Source of the DNA: Pediococcus argentinicus
GTDB taxonomy: Bacteria > Bacillota > Bacilli > Lactobacillales > Lactobacillaceae
Length of the DNA stretch: 64,000 nucleotides
Reading direction: 5' to 3'
NCBI RefSeq assembly: GCF_001437605.1
Contig: NZ_JQCQ01000003.1
Span: forward strand, 1 to 64,000
In this document: one piece after another, positions 38,488 through 48,800 of the stretch
Layout: each line of letters starts with the position of its first letter
How positions within the stretch are numbered: position 1 is the stretch's first letter
The notes under the pieces: model-generated
The model's database searches: none
What the model was told of the DNA's origin: nothing
The model's input: only the letters and a program-made list of their open reading frames with translations
Translations under genes and position numbers: made by a program

Positions 38488-38747
38488 CAACATAAAAAGC
38501 GATTTAACTTTCACATTAAGTAGCTAGTTATCTGTGAGTCAGGAAGTCGGTGGTTGCTGCGAACCGATCAGGATAATATAGATGAAATACCGTGAAATAG
38601 TTTCGAACCGAACGGATAATAACTAGAACCGTTACCTTCTAGTGAGTGAGCGACCAGTGTATCTTTTTCTGGTAGCTTAGCTGGGTGGTACCGCGGAAAC
38701 AACCATTTCGTCCCTGTTGCATTGTCATGATGCAGCAGGGATTTTTT
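38488..38747 (+). promoter_or_regulatory. T-box riboswitch, specifier best read as UAC (tyrosine)
   Basis: Tandem features are in canonical order. Stem I closes with TTTCAC (38509-38514) and GTGAAA (38592-38597). The loop-E partners are AGTA (38519-38522) and GAA (38584-38586). The distal loop is GTGGTTGCTGCGAACC, the T-box sequence is TGGGTGGTACCGCGG (38682-38696), and the terminator is CCCTGTTGCAT/ATGCAGCAGGG plus T6 (38711-38747). The specifier loop reads GAA-A-TAC-C. Reading TAC (38588-38590) gives tyrosine; the overlapping ATA would give isoleucine and is less favoured. Uncharged tRNA should stabilise the antiterminator and switch on the downstream transporter. Confidence 0.93.
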
Positions 38748-38769
38748 ATTTGCATTGGAGATGGTAGTA

Positions 38770-38805
38770 ATGAAACAACCAGCGTATAGGAAACCAGAAG
38801 AGTAA
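38770..38805 (+). CDS. eleven-codon ORF between T-box and transporter (MKQPAYRKPEE)
   Basis: ATG AAA CAA CCA GCG TAT AGG AAA CCA GAA GAG TAA follows GGAG at 9-nt spacing and precedes the NhaC-type gene by 36 nt. It contains one Tyr codon and two prolines. It could be a second layer of control or a translated spacer. Support is only the start site and the position. Confidence 0.35.
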   Translation: MKQPAYRKPEE

Positions 38806-38841
38806 TTTAAAACAAACTAAAAAATGATGGGGTGTCGGAGT

Positions 38842-40236
38842 ATGGAAAAGAAACGAGTTAGCTTACTAGAAGCAAGTATAGTTTTATTATTGATGTTAAT
38901 TGTCATGGGATTGGGTGTTATCAAGTTTGGAATCTCACCACAAACACCAGTTATGTTGGTAATGGGAATTCTAACAATTTGGGCTCGTGCTCGAGGATTT
39001 AAATGGGATGACATTAGTACTGGAATCAAAGACGGAATTGAAACAGGAATTATTCCAATTTTTATTTTTATTTTAGTTGGTGCACTTATTAGTACTTGGA
39101 TTGCCGCTGGAATTATTCCTAGTTTGATGGTCGTTGGATTTAAGTTAATTAGTGTTCAATGGTTTGTACCTTCAGTATTTATCGTTTGTGCCCTTGTTGG
39201 TACATCAGTTGGTTCAGCATTTACCGTTATGTCTACAGTCGGTATCGCATTCTTCGGAATGGGTATGACAATGCAAATCAACCCTGCTTTAGTAGCTGGT
39301 GCCATTATTTCCGGAGCAATTTTTGGTGATAAATGTTCACCACTTTCAGAATCAACTAACTTAGCTTCTGCTGTTGTTGATGCCGATTTGTTCGATCATA
39401 TTAAAAACTTGATGTGGTCAACAATTCCTGCCTTTGTTGTTTCATTAATTCTATTTGGTATCTTTGGTCACAGTGAAGCTGCAACAGCTAACATGAACAA
39501 AATTAACCAAACTGTAGCTATTCTTGAACATCAATTTAACGTATCATTCTGGGCTATTATTCCAATCGCTTTGATGTTTATCTGTGCATGGCGCCGAATT
39601 CCTGCTATTCCAACATTATTCATTAATATTGGAGTTTCAGTTGTAATGATCTTTATCGAACACCCAAGTACTTCAATTAAAGAAATTGCTTCAATTATTG
39701 AAATGGGATTTGTTTCAAAATCAGGTAATGCCAGTGTTGATACTTTGTTAACTCGTGGTGGAATTGCAAGTATGATGGGAACAGTTTCATTAATCGTCTT
39801 AACTCTTTCGCTAGGTGGTTTGTTAGTTCATTTAGGATTGATTGAAACGGTGATGGAACCAGTTGCACGTCGTTTAAACAGCGATGGTAAATTAATTACA
39901 GCTGTTGTATTAAGTTCAATTGGTGTTAATATCTTTATCGGTGAACAATTCTTATCAGTTATCTTACCTGGTAAAGCATTTAAAGATACTTTTGATAAAG
40001 CAGGCTTAGCAAATGTTGCTTTGAGTCGTGCTCTTGAAGATGGTGGTACTGTTATTAACTACCTTATTCCATGGGGTGTTGCAGGTGTATTTGCTGCTAA
40101 TACATTCCACGTACCAACGTTACACTTCTTACCATTCGTATTCTTTAGTTTACTTTCACCAATCTTCTCAATCATCAGTGGATTTACTGGATTAGGTATC
40201 AAACATAAGAAACCAGTTACAGAATCTGCAGAATAA
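38842..40236 (+). CDS. NhaC-family antiporter-like transporter, predicted tyrosine uptake
   Basis: A 464-aa protein with about 11-12 membrane helices of the NhaC (Na+/H+ antiporter) family. Typical blocks are AIFGDKCSPLSESTNLAS (about 160-178), which contains the family's charged core, and GGTVINYLIPWGVAGVF near the C terminus. The tyrosine-type T-box directly upstream suggests an amino-acid transporter rather than a pH antiporter. NhaC-like genes under Tyr T-boxes have been proposed as tyrosine transporters from comparative genomics. The start at 38842 uses GGGGTG 8 nt upstream. An in-frame ATG pair at 38824 is an alternative. Confidence 0.85.
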   Translation: MEKKRVSLLEASIVLLLMLIVMGLGVIKFGISPQTPVMLVMGILTIWARARGFKWDDISTGIKDGIETGIIPIFIFILVGALISTWIAAGIIPSLMVVGFKLISVQWFVPSVFIVCALVGTSVGSAFTVMSTVGIAFFGMGMTMQINPALVAGAIISGAIFGDKCSPLSESTNLASAVVDADLFDHIKNLMWSTIPAFVVSLILFGIFGHSEAATANMNKINQTVAILEHQFNVSFWAIIPIALMFICAWRRIPAIPTLFINIGVSVVMIFIEHPSTSIKEIASIIEMGFVSKSGNASVDTLLTRGGIASMMGTVSLIVLTLSLGGLLVHLGLIETVMEPVARRLNSDGKLITAVVLSSIGVNIFIGEQFLSVILPGKAFKDTFDKAGLANVALSRALEDGGTVINYLIPWGVAGVFAANTFHVPTLHFLPFVFFSLLSPIFSIISGFTGLGIKHKKPVTESAE

Positions 40237-40309
40237 GTAAAAGACTTGTTTATTTGATTTAAGAAGACTAAAATTTGGCTTATTTATAATTAGTAAGGAG
40301 TTATTAGTA

Positions 40310-40828
40310 ATGCCAAATTTTGAAACAGAACGAACGATTTTACGACCAATCAATGTTAAAGATGCCGCAGACTTGAAAGAACTATTTGATAGTCCAGATG
40401 TCACAGCATATTTACGCTATGATGCATACGCTGACCTAGCTGAAGCTGAACAAGCTATCAATGACCATTTCAGTGATGAAAAATATGTCTTTGGAATTGA
40501 AGAAAAGAAGTCTGGTAAGTTAATTGGATTCTTTGAATTTCATCCAGAGGATAAAGGCGCCATATTAACTTATGCTTTGAATCAGTCCTATTGGGGACAG
40601 GGATTGATGCCTGAAGTTGGAGAAATAATGGTTGATTATGGATTCAAGCAGCTTGGATTTGATGAATTCTTTGCCCATTATCTTCGAGGCTTAAATGATA
40701 AATCAGGACGTGTGATGGAAAAGCTAGGGATGCACGATGATGGTGAAATTCAACACGTCAGCCAAGATGGTAAAGAATTTTCACTAGGTCAGTACTCGTT
40801 AACTAAAGATGAATATTTAAAAAGATGA
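40310..40828 (+). CDS. GNAT acetyltransferase, RimJ/RimL-like
   Basis: A 172-aa N-acetyltransferase. The N terminus FETERTILRPINVKDAADLKELF is the RimJ/RimL opening, and the acetyl-CoA loop is YWGQGLMPEVGEIMVDYGFKQLGFDEFFAHYLRGLNDKSGRVMEKLGM. Substrates in this subgroup include ribosomal protein N termini, but many act on small molecules. AAGGAG stands before the ATG. It is 73 bp after the NhaC gene and may share its transcript. Confidence 0.88.
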   Translation: MPNFETERTILRPINVKDAADLKELFDSPDVTAYLRYDAYADLAEAEQAINDHFSDEKYVFGIEEKKSGKLIGFFEFHPEDKGAILTYALNQSYWGQGLMPEVGEIMVDYGFKQLGFDEFFAHYLRGLNDKSGRVMEKLGMHDDGEIQHVSQDGKEFSLGQYSLTKDEYLKR

Positions 40829-40854
40829 ACTTCAAATGAGGTTCATCTTTTTTA
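40823..40854. terminator. bidirectional terminator between GNAT and SGNH genes
   Basis: AAGATGAAC pairs with GTTCATCTT around TTCAAATGAG-type loop sequence, followed by TTTTTTATT on the plus strand. It overlaps both stop codons. Confidence 0.8.
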
Positions 40855-41809
40855 TTGCTGTGATTAAATTGTGGGCTGCATGGATTGATCCAACCTTATT
40901 AGGATGGGTTCCATCAGTCGTTTGAACATGCCAATGACTAGTTTTAATTAAATGTATTTCATTACTGAAATCATTGCTAATCAGGCTGGTAATGGCATTT
41001 GCAAAAGCTGGATTGAATGGAATTAAAACGGCAATTTTACTACCTTGAAACTTATTCTGAACTTCATTTAGAAACTGCTTAAAGAAAGCCGTGAAAGTTG
41101 CGTCATCAAATTTACGATCGTTAGTACCAAGATTAACGATTACTAAGTCAGCTTCTACTGCAGGTGACAGTGTATCGATATCAATATAATTTAGAAAGCG
41201 ACTGGCGGCAGGAACACCGCCAGCACCATAGCGAAGAATTCCCGCGGCGCTGTAAGCAATCCGATAATCAATGGCATCAAAATGTTCTGCAGTTCGGGCT
41301 GCATAGTTAATATCAGCGCCATAGCCAGATGACGGAGACTTACTTCTAACCCAACAACCAGCGGTGATTGAGTCACCAATAAATGCGATGGTCTTTCCAA
41401 TTGGTTTGATAGCTGTAATTGTTCCTTTGGTATTATTAATACTTTCAATTGCTAATCCAGCTTGCTCAGTCCAAACTTGATCGGCATCAGTATTGCCAGC
41501 GAAAGTAATTTTAACAATATGATTACTACTATCTGGTAAACTGATGCTCAATTTTTGATTAGACAATTCTACCAATGACTTAGAGTGATCAATATCAATA
41601 CTAAGAGTTTGATTTGTAGATCCATTAGGAAGCGTCCTAATAAAATTAAGTTCAATTTGTTTAGTTTGGGATGTTTTAAATAGGATTTGAGTCCCAAGAT
41701 TGGTAGTGTACATGGTTTGAACATCGTCGAGTTCTTTTTCAATCCAACGTCCCATAAAAAATACAGGTAATTTATGGGAATGTGGCTCTGTTTCAACATA
41801 ATTTTGCAT
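40832..41809 (-). CDS. SGNH/GDSL-family hydrolase
   Basis: A 325-aa cytoplasmic esterase, likely of the carbohydrate-esterase kind. An N-terminal beta-rich jelly-roll-like region (about 1-135) is followed by the SGNH domain. Block I is AFIGDSITAG (Ser147), block III VNLGTNDRK (about 226-233) and block V TTDGTHPN (Asp299, His302), giving a full catalytic triad. This architecture resembles CE2-like acetyl-esterases; the substrate is not known. It starts 5 nt after the tag stop, so the two are cotranscribed. No signal peptide is seen. Confidence 0.85.
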   Translation of the reverse strand: MQNYVETEPHSHKLPVFFMGRWIEKELDDVQTMYTTNLGTQILFKTSQTKQIELNFIRTLPNGSTNQTLSIDIDHSKSLVELSNQKLSISLPDSSNHIVKITFAGNTDADQVWTEQAGLAIESINNTKGTITAIKPIGKTIAFIGDSITAGCWVRSKSPSSGYGADINYAARTAEHFDAIDYRIAYSAAGILRYGAGGVPAASRFLNYIDIDTLSPAVEADLVIVNLGTNDRKFDDATFTAFFKQFLNEVQNKFQGSKIAVLIPFNPAFANAITSLISNDFSNEIHLIKTSHWHVQTTDGTHPNKVGSIHAAHNLITAIKKMNLI

Positions 41810-41814
41810 AGTTA

Positions 41815-42384
41815 TTAACCAGGATTATACATGCAGTCAATTTCGTGGTCGTTAACCAAACCAATGGCCTGCATGAATGAATAAATAGTAGTAGGACCGA
41901 CGAATTTAAAGCCACGATTCTTGAGGTCTTCCGAAAATTTTTCAGATAAAGGTGTCTTAGCATGCACTTCTTCTGGGATTCGAATATGATCATTGACTTG
42001 GCGGTTATTTACAAAGCTCCAAGCATACTTTTCAAAGCTACCAAATTCAGATTGGACCTTAAGAAAAGCTTTGGCATTGCTGATGGTGGAAGATAACTTT
42101 GCTTGGTGACGAATAATACGATCGTCTTCCATGAGTCTATTTAAATCATCCTCAGTCATTGCTGCAACTTTATTCACGTCGTAGTTGTAGAAGTCTTCTT
42201 TGAATGCAGCACGTTTATTGATAATAGTGTTCCAGCTTAATCCGGCTTGATAACCTTCTAAACAGAGCATTTCAAAGATATAACGATCATCATGACTTGG
42301 TTGGCACCATTCTTTAGCGTGATATTCTTGCATTAGTGGACTGCTATCACGAGCCCATGTACAGATAAAAGAACTTTGTGGCAT
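41815..42384 (-). CDS. tag: DNA-3-methyladenine glycosylase I
   Basis: A 189-aa HhH-type base-excision enzyme that removes 3-methyladenine. Zn-binding and active-site segments are ICTWARDSSPLMQEYHAKEWCQ (Cys about 8, His about 22), GYQAGLSWNTIINKR (about 44-58) and NDHEIDC (about 178-184), containing the C-terminal zinc ligands. Length matches the family. Upstream is a GGAGG-like ribosome site. It is the first gene of a tag-SGNH pair. Confidence 0.95.
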   Translation of the reverse strand: MPQSSFICTWARDSSPLMQEYHAKEWCQPSHDDRYIFEMLCLEGYQAGLSWNTIINKRAAFKEDFYNYDVNKVAAMTEDDLNRLMEDDRIIRHQAKLSSTISNAKAFLKVQSEFGSFEKYAWSFVNNRQVNDHIRIPEEVHAKTPLSEKFSEDLKNRGFKFVGPTTIYSFMQAIGLVNDHEIDCMYNPG

Positions 42385-42470
42385 TTTGGTTTCCTCCGAT
42401 ATTCATTACTATGAATAATCATATAATTACCCAACAAAAAAAGCCACATAAAGTGACTTTGATTGATTTA

Positions 42471-43787
42471 TTATAGTTCGTGATCGTAACCGTTAAATAA
42501 GAGGTTAAGAACAACGGCTGTGATACTTGCGATAACAATTCCATTTGTAAATAACATTTGGATTGTTTCAGGGAAAGTATGGAAAAGTTGAGGATAAACA
42601 GTAGATCCAAGTCCCATTCCAATTGATAGTGAAGCAATTAAAATATTTTTATTTTCATTAAAATCAACTTGTTGTAAAATTCGAACACCTTGCGCACCAA
42701 CAATTCCGAACATAACCAACATAGCACCACCTAGAACGCTACTTGGAATAACGGTGGCCATGGCACCAACCTTGGGTAATAGACCAAGGAAAATTAGGAA
42801 TCCAGCTGCATAGTAAAGTGGTTTACGACTCTTTACTCCTGAAAGTTGAAGGACACCAACATTTTCAGAGAAAGTTGAGTATGGGAAGGTATTGAAAATT
42901 CCACCTAAAATTGCGGCGATACCTTCTGAACGGTAACCGCGTTTTAGGTCGTTTTGATCAATGTGTTTACCAGTTAAATCACCTAGGGCGAAGAATACAC
43001 CGGTTGATTCAATCATAGTCGTTAAAGTAACCATGATCATCGTGACTATCGCCGAGGTGTGGAAGGTTGGCATTCCAAAGTAAAATGGCTGTGGAATGTG
43101 GAACCAACTTGCTTGAGCAACAGGAGCGAGAGAAACCATGCCCATGGCGCCAGCGATAAATGTTCCAGCCAGAATTCCAATTAAAATAGCGATGGAATGG
43201 ATGAAGCCACGCCCCCAAATGTTAATGGCAACGATGATGAGGACTGTTGCAAAACCAACAATGAGTCCTTTGGGATCACCGAATGTTTTAGCAGCAGGAT
43301 TACCACCACCAATATTTTCAAAGGCAACTGGTACAAGAGTAAAACCAATAATTGCAATGATTGATCCAGTTACGACTGGTGGGAAAAGTCCGCGAATTCT
43401 TGAAAATAATCCACTAATTAAAAGGGTAAAGATTCCGGCAGCGATGACCGCTCCGTACATCGCACCAACACCAAGTGAACCACCAATTTTTTGTAATGGC
43501 TGAACTGCTTGGATAGCACATCCAAGAACAACTGGAAGTCCAATACCTGTGAGTGGAGTGCGTTTAACCTGAAGAAGTGTGGCGATTCCACACATGAAAA
43601 TATCAACAGAAACTAAATAGGTCATCTGGGCAGCTGTAAAGTGCAAATAACTACCAATTAACAACGGAACCAACACATCTCCTGAATACATAGCCAGTAG
43701 ATGTTGCATACCTAGGATCGCAGCCTTGGACTGCGAGAGCTTAGGAGTGATTTGTGTAACCTGATCGGAACTTGTTGAGTTTTCCAT
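42471..43787 (-). CDS. pbuX: NCS2-family xanthine/purine permease
   Basis: A 438-aa nucleobase:cation symporter with about 14 membrane segments. Family signatures are LLAMYSGDVLVPLLIGSYLHF near the N terminus, the TMD8 region with TLTTMIESTGVFFALGDLTG (about 255-275, carrying the substrate-binding Glu) and PYSTFSENVGVLQLSGVKSR (about 308-327), matching xanthine permeases. The guanine-class riboswitch just upstream supports a purine (xanthine/guanine) role. AAGGAGG stands 6 nt before the ATG. The choice of xanthine over uric acid or guanine is inference. Confidence 0.9.
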   Translation of the reverse strand: MENSTSSDQVTQITPKLSQSKAAILGMQHLLAMYSGDVLVPLLIGSYLHFTAAQMTYLVSVDIFMCGIATLLQVKRTPLTGIGLPVVLGCAIQAVQPLQKIGGSLGVGAMYGAVIAAGIFTLLISGLFSRIRGLFPPVVTGSIIAIIGFTLVPVAFENIGGGNPAAKTFGDPKGLIVGFATVLIIVAINIWGRGFIHSIAILIGILAGTFIAGAMGMVSLAPVAQASWFHIPQPFYFGMPTFHTSAIVTMIMVTLTTMIESTGVFFALGDLTGKHIDQNDLKRGYRSEGIAAILGGIFNTFPYSTFSENVGVLQLSGVKSRKPLYYAAGFLIFLGLLPKVGAMATVIPSSVLGGAMLVMFGIVGAQGVRILQQVDFNENKNILIASLSIGMGLGSTVYPQLFHTFPETIQMLFTNGIVIASITAVVLNLLFNGYDHEL

Positions 43788-43823
43788 TTCTTCCTCCTTG
43801 GCCAGCTATAATGAAATAAAAAA

Positions 43824-43852
43824 GGACCCCAGCAAAAAAGCTGTGAGCCCAT
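43824..43852 (-). terminator. expression-platform terminator of the purine riboswitch
   Basis: Minus strand GGGCTCACAGC pairs with GCTGGGGTCC (two G-T pairs, one bulged A) around a T-rich loop, followed by TTTTTT, between the aptamer and the permease gene. Confidence 0.82.
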
Positions 43853-43874
43853 AAATTTCAATGATTAAAAGAAT

Positions 43875-43938
43875 CCTATAGTCCAACGTTTACGGCGTTG
43901 GGTAGATACTCGTCAACCACATTTTGACATTATATAGG
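43875..43938 (-). promoter_or_regulatory. purine (guanine-class) riboswitch aptamer
   Basis: Minus strand P1 is CCTATA/TATAGG. Conserved joining segments are TATAAT, GTATCTACC, CCGTAAA and GGACTATAGG, the three-way junction of the purine aptamer. The base in GACTATA that reads the ligand is C (guanine type), not T (adenine type). The terminator at 43824 lies after it, so guanine, hypoxanthine or xanthine should turn the permease off. Confidence 0.93.
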
Positions 43939-43964
43939 CGAAAAATTATTCGATTGTGCTTGTA

Positions 43965-43993
43965 AGCTTAGCACAGTTATTTGCGATGTACAA
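43965..43993 (-). promoter_or_regulatory. promoter of the purine riboswitch-permease unit
   Basis: Minus strand TTGTAC (43988-43993), 17-bp spacer, TAAGCT (43965-43970). The -10 is a weak match. Confidence 0.5.
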
Positions 43994-44008
43994 TATCATT
44001 TTAAAAGT

Positions 44009-45274
44009 TTACTTTAAATTAGTAAAGGCATCATGAACGGTGTTGAGTGCTTGCGTAAGATCATCTTTGGAAATAACTAGTGGTGGTTGGAATCGCAATA
44101 TGTTTCCCATTGTGGTAATCATAATGACACCATGTTCAAAAACGTATTGACTGACTTTGTGAGCCAGTTCATCTGAGTTGAGTTCAATACCGCCATTTAA
44201 ACCAACCATCCGAATATCGATAATACTTTCAAATTCAGATCTCCATGGTTCTATAATAGCTTTTACATATTCACCCAGTTCTCCAGAGCGTTCTGGTAAA
44301 TTATGACTTTCGACATAATCAATAGTTGCGAGTGCAGCAGCACAACATATTGGATTAGCGGCAGTAGTTGTCGCGTTAGCAGGAGCTTGTAAGCTATCCA
44401 TAATTGGCGCTTTGCCAATGACGGCAGAGAGCGGCATACCGGAACCTAATGCTTTGCCAACTGCCATGATATCAGGTTCTAAATTGAAGTGATCTAGAGA
44501 CCACATTTTGCCACTTCGTCCGAAGCCTTGGTTAATTTCATCGGTACAGAATAGGATTCCATTAGTATGACAAAATTGATAGAGCTTGTTCATGTACTCA
44601 ATAGGTGCTTTAATGATTCCAGCATCGCCTTGAATGGGTTCAATAATAACAGCCGCAATTTGGTCTGCGGGGATGTCATGTTTAACAAGTTCTTGGAGGA
44701 ATTCAAAACTCTGAGTACCTTCCGCATCATCATAATTATGAATTGAATCTGGATATGGAATGTGGATTACATCTCCAACTAGTGGTCCAATATTACGATG
44801 CATATTTGGATCAATGGCTGATAGACTAGCTGCACCCATGGTAGTTCCATGCCAGCTATTAGAAAAAGTAATTATGTAAGGACGCTTCGTGTAAGCACGG
44901 GCAAACTTAACAATCGCCTCAGCTGCTTCTGATCCAGAAGTACTGAAGCTAACTTTTTTAGGTGTATTACCAGGTGCTAATTCAGATAATCTCTTGGCTA
45001 ATTTAATAGCTGGCTCATTATAGAAGTAACCTGAAATATAGTGAATTAGATTCTGAGACTGTTCTTGAATAGCTTTTTGAACTTCAGAATTATTATGGCC
45101 GACATTAACACTAGCAGCACTAGCGAGTAAGTCGACGTACTGATTTCCATCAACGTCCCAAATTTGTGCACCATCACCATGGTCAACAACTAAATCTAAA
45201 GTATTAACTCGTCCAGCTTGAGCAACGTATTGGTGATCTTCAGTAATCAACTGATCAGTGATTTGTTTCTTCAA
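44009..45274 (-). CDS. class III (omega) PLP-dependent aminotransferase
   Basis: A 421-aa enzyme of the acetylornithine/GABA transaminase fold. The PLP phosphate loop is STSGSEAAEAIVKFARA (about 107-123), the aspartate is in FCTDEINQGFGRSG (about 232-245) and the PLP-lysine is in AVGKALGSGMPLSAV (about 262). The similarity is closest to 4-aminobutyrate/ornithine-type enzymes, but the amino donor cannot be read. No arginine-biosynthesis or GABA genes adjoin it, so the pathway is open. It is divergent from the rex operon and probably single. Confidence 0.85.
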   Translation of the reverse strand: MKKQITDQLITEDHQYVAQAGRVNTLDLVVDHGDGAQIWDVDGNQYVDLLASAASVNVGHNNSEVQKAIQEQSQNLIHYISGYFYNEPAIKLAKRLSELAPGNTPKKVSFSTSGSEAAEAIVKFARAYTKRPYIITFSNSWHGTTMGAASLSAIDPNMHRNIGPLVGDVIHIPYPDSIHNYDDAEGTQSFEFLQELVKHDIPADQIAAVIIEPIQGDAGIIKAPIEYMNKLYQFCHTNGILFCTDEINQGFGRSGKMWSLDHFNLEPDIMAVGKALGSGMPLSAVIGKAPIMDSLQAPANATTTAANPICCAAALATIDYVESHNLPERSGELGEYVKAIIEPWRSEFESIIDIRMVGLNGGIELNSDELAHKVSQYVFEHGVIMITTMGNILRFQPPLVISKDDLTQALNTVHDAFTNLK

Positions 45275-45359
45275 ATAGCTTCACCTGATTTCTTTAAAAT
45301 GATTGGCTAGATTATAGCATAGATTTATAATAGAAATACTAAATTAAACGAGGTATAAG

Positions 45360-45896
45360 ATGCGTATATTAGGGGTAGGCAACGAGCGAGAAATCTCCAA
45401 TGAAGTTTTAAAACAGCTTTCAACTAAAAATGAAGTAGAGCAAGTAGCTGAAGTTACGAATCCAGATCAATTATCGAATATTGATGTCTTATATCTGGAC
45501 TTCAATCAAGAAGGTTTGGATATTAAAGTTGAAGACTTGGTAGACCAAATTGATCAATCTACTAACATGAGCTTTAAGATTGTTTTTTTAAGTACTGCAG
45601 GGTTGAATAATGAAGTTAATTTAAGTTGGATGAAAGTTAAAGACATTCATGAATATAAATTACAAATGCGTTATGCAATTAAACTGATTGATGAGACTGA
45701 GCGCCCTTATGTAATTTTGGAACCAACAGAGTTGGATGACAGTAAGCAAGAGGTTATTACGTTTGGAGAAGGAAATACTGCTAAAACATCAAAGGTTAGT
45801 AAGTCAGGTGTTAGGGAAATGATTCAAAAGTCTATTTTGAATCATAAATTTGATAATCAAGCGTTGATTATTACAAATAAGGAGGAACATGAATGA
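45360..45896 (+). CDS. uncharacterised Rossmann-like protein coupled to rexB
   Basis: A 178-aa protein starting MRILGVGNEREISNEVLKQL, which suggests a dinucleotide-binding beta-alpha-beta unit with a degenerate G-x-G-N pattern. The middle, VLYLDFNQEGLDIKV and FKIVFLSTAGLNNEV, has further parallel strands. It resembles short NAD(P)-binding proteins of the NmrA/SDR fold, but no catalytic motif is clear. Its stop overlaps the rexB start (ATGA), so translation is coupled. Function unknown. Confidence 0.7.
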   Translation: MRILGVGNEREISNEVLKQLSTKNEVEQVAEVTNPDQLSNIDVLYLDFNQEGLDIKVEDLVDQIDQSTNMSFKIVFLSTAGLNNEVNLSWMKVKDIHEYKLQMRYAIKLIDETERPYVILEPTELDDSKQEVITFGEGNTAKTSKVSKSGVREMIQKSILNHKFDNQALIITNKEEHE

Positions 45897-48800
45897 GTCT
45901 GAAATTTATTTATGGGACCGCTAGCTACGATCATTTGGATGGGGTCGCAGATGAGGTTATTAGTGAATTAAACCGAAGTGATGATCAGTCGGTTTATTAT
46001 TTAGTACCTAATCATATTAAGTTCCAATCAGAAGTTCAGCTCCTTCAAAAAGTTCGAGATAAAAGTGGAAAAGAACAAATTTTTGCGGCGAATCGACTCC
46101 AGATTCTTTCTTTTACTCGTTTAGCATGGTTCTTTCTCAAAAACGCCCCAATTTATCAATATCCGCGATTAACTTCATCTAGTATGAATATGTTGCTCTA
46201 TCGAATTATTCAAGAGCATGCTGATGAGTTAACATTGTTCTCCAACGTTGATATGCAGTTTGGGTTAGTCAGTAAGATTGCGAGTCAAATAAATGATTTA
46301 AAAATTGGCAATGTTAACCCTGATGATTTATCACAGGTATTATTAAATTTAGTCGACAGTGATGATAATGATTTAGACCTTGTGTCTAAAGTACATGATT
46401 TAAATATAATTTATTCAGAATTTGCAGAAGAAACTGAGAATCATTTTATTGATAATAGTGATATTGTCCGAGCTCTTTGTGAACAACTAAGCGAAACAGA
46501 TTTGAGTGGCAATACATTTGTGATTAGTGGATTTGCTAACTTTTCAGCTGAGGAAACCAAATTAATTAATACACTGATTGAATCAAAAGCGGAAGTGATT
46601 GTTGATTTGGTGACGGATGAGATTATTAAGGATCCAGCCAAATTGGCGAGTGAGGATTTGTTCTTTGAAACCAAACGAGTAGGGCTGAACTTCCTAAATT
46701 ATGCAAAACAGAATACTGTAAGAATTGAAAATGAAGTTAAATTAAGTAAAATTCGAGCTTCAGATGACCTTCGGAAATTGGAACGATTTTGGATTGAGTC
46801 AACTAAAGGACTGGTTGGCGAACGTGGTCAGCAACAAGTAACTAAAATTAGAGTTAATCAAGCTAACAGTCGTTATTCTGAAGTAGAAAATGTTGCGACT
46901 GAGATTCGACAAACAATGGCTGCTGACAACAATTTTAAATTCAAAGATTTTGCAGTTGTAACCCGGCATTTATCAGAATATGACACAATCATTCCACAAA
47001 TTTTCAAAGAGTTTGAAATCCCAATTTTTTATGATTTACAGATTTCTATGAAAGATCATCCACTTGTCGAATTAGTACGCTCTTTGTTTGCTGTTAAAAA
47101 GAGCTTTTATCAGTATGAAGATGTAATGCGTTTGCTAAAAACAGGTCTCTTAATTCCAGAAGACACAGATCCGGATAGCTTTACGGCGGAACTAGATGTA
47201 ACCGAGAATTATCTCTTACAGATGGGAATTAGAGGTCGAGATTGGTTAAGTAAAAATGATTGGCAAGTGACAACGTATACAAATGAATTGAGTGATACTG
47301 ATCAACATAAGCAAGAAGCGATTAACCATATTAAGTCATTTGTTAGTTCTATGTTAGTCCCATTCTATAAGCGATTGGATAGCGTGGACAATGGTGCTGA
47401 GGCCGCCCAAGTCTTGTATCAATTCTTAATTGAACATGGTGTTGATCAGCGCTTAATCAGTTGGAGCGACGACCTGATAGAAACAGGTGATTTAGCACAA
47501 GCGGCTCAGTCTGAACAAACCTGGGAGACCTTCATTCAGATGTTGGATGAATATGTTGAAATCTTAGGTAGTCATGATTTTAAACCAGATGAGTTTATTG
47601 GTTTATTAAATGCGGGCTTTGAGTCAGCTAGTTATTCACAAATTCCATCAACTTTGGATCAAGTTTCAGTGTCTGAAATGGGAATGGTTCAGATGGCTGA
47701 TCGGAAACGAGTCTTTATTATTGGTGCCACTGACCGAAATATGCCAGAGCAACCAACAGACAATAGTTTCTTTGATGAAGATGGTCAAAAAGAAATTGAA
47801 TCGAACCTGGATGATGATCAATTTCTAAGTTTGAGTCCAACACGTTCAATGCAGTTTGAACCATTTTTAAATTACACTAATTTTCTAACGGGTAGCGAAG
47901 AACTTGTATTTTCGTTTCCATTAAGGGGTAATGATGGTGAGGACTTAGAGGTCTCACCTTACGTAGAACGAATTATAAACAACTTCAATATTAAGTTAAA
48001 TGAAGTTCAAAGTAGACCTGATATTCAAACTGTTAATATTGAACGATTTATCGGATCACAACGTAGTACTTTGAGTCATTTAGTGCAGTATGCCCGCGAT
48101 GCTAAGCAGTCTAATCAGACTGGAAATCCTAATTGGAATTTTGTTTATCAGCAATTATTAAGCTCGGACTATCAATACCTAACAAATCAGCTATTAAGTG
48201 CGTTGAAGTATAAAAATATTCCAACTAAGTTAGAACCAGAGATTGTTGAAGGGCTTTATGGCAATACCATCTATGCTTCAGTTTCTAAACTAGAAGAGTT
48301 CTTTAAAAATGAGTATGAGTACTTTCTGAAATACGGCTTGAAGCTACAAGAACGTCCCAGTTCTGAAATCACACCAGCTAATACGGGTGAGTACTTTCAT
48401 GCTTCATTTGACGACTTAGTGAAAGAGATTAATCAGCAAAAAGTTGATTTCAGCAATTTGAATGATTCTCAGATTGACCAAATAGCTAAAGATGTGGTGG
48501 ATAAGCTTAGAGGTCAGAGTGAATTCCAATATTTCGGTAAATCTAACCGAAATATTTATCTCCAAAATAATCTGGATCAAACGATTACTGAAATGACCAA
48601 AAATATTTTGAAACAAATGATGCGTACACGAATGCGACCAATTGCCTCGGAGCAACTCTTTGGTCAAATTGGTGGCGATACTGGACTACCAGCACTTAAT
48701 TTTGCTGTAGGCTCCAATCGTCAAGTTACAGTACGTGGAAAAATTGATCGAATTGACCAAATTATCACTGGTGACGACAACTATCTTGGTGTGGTGGATT

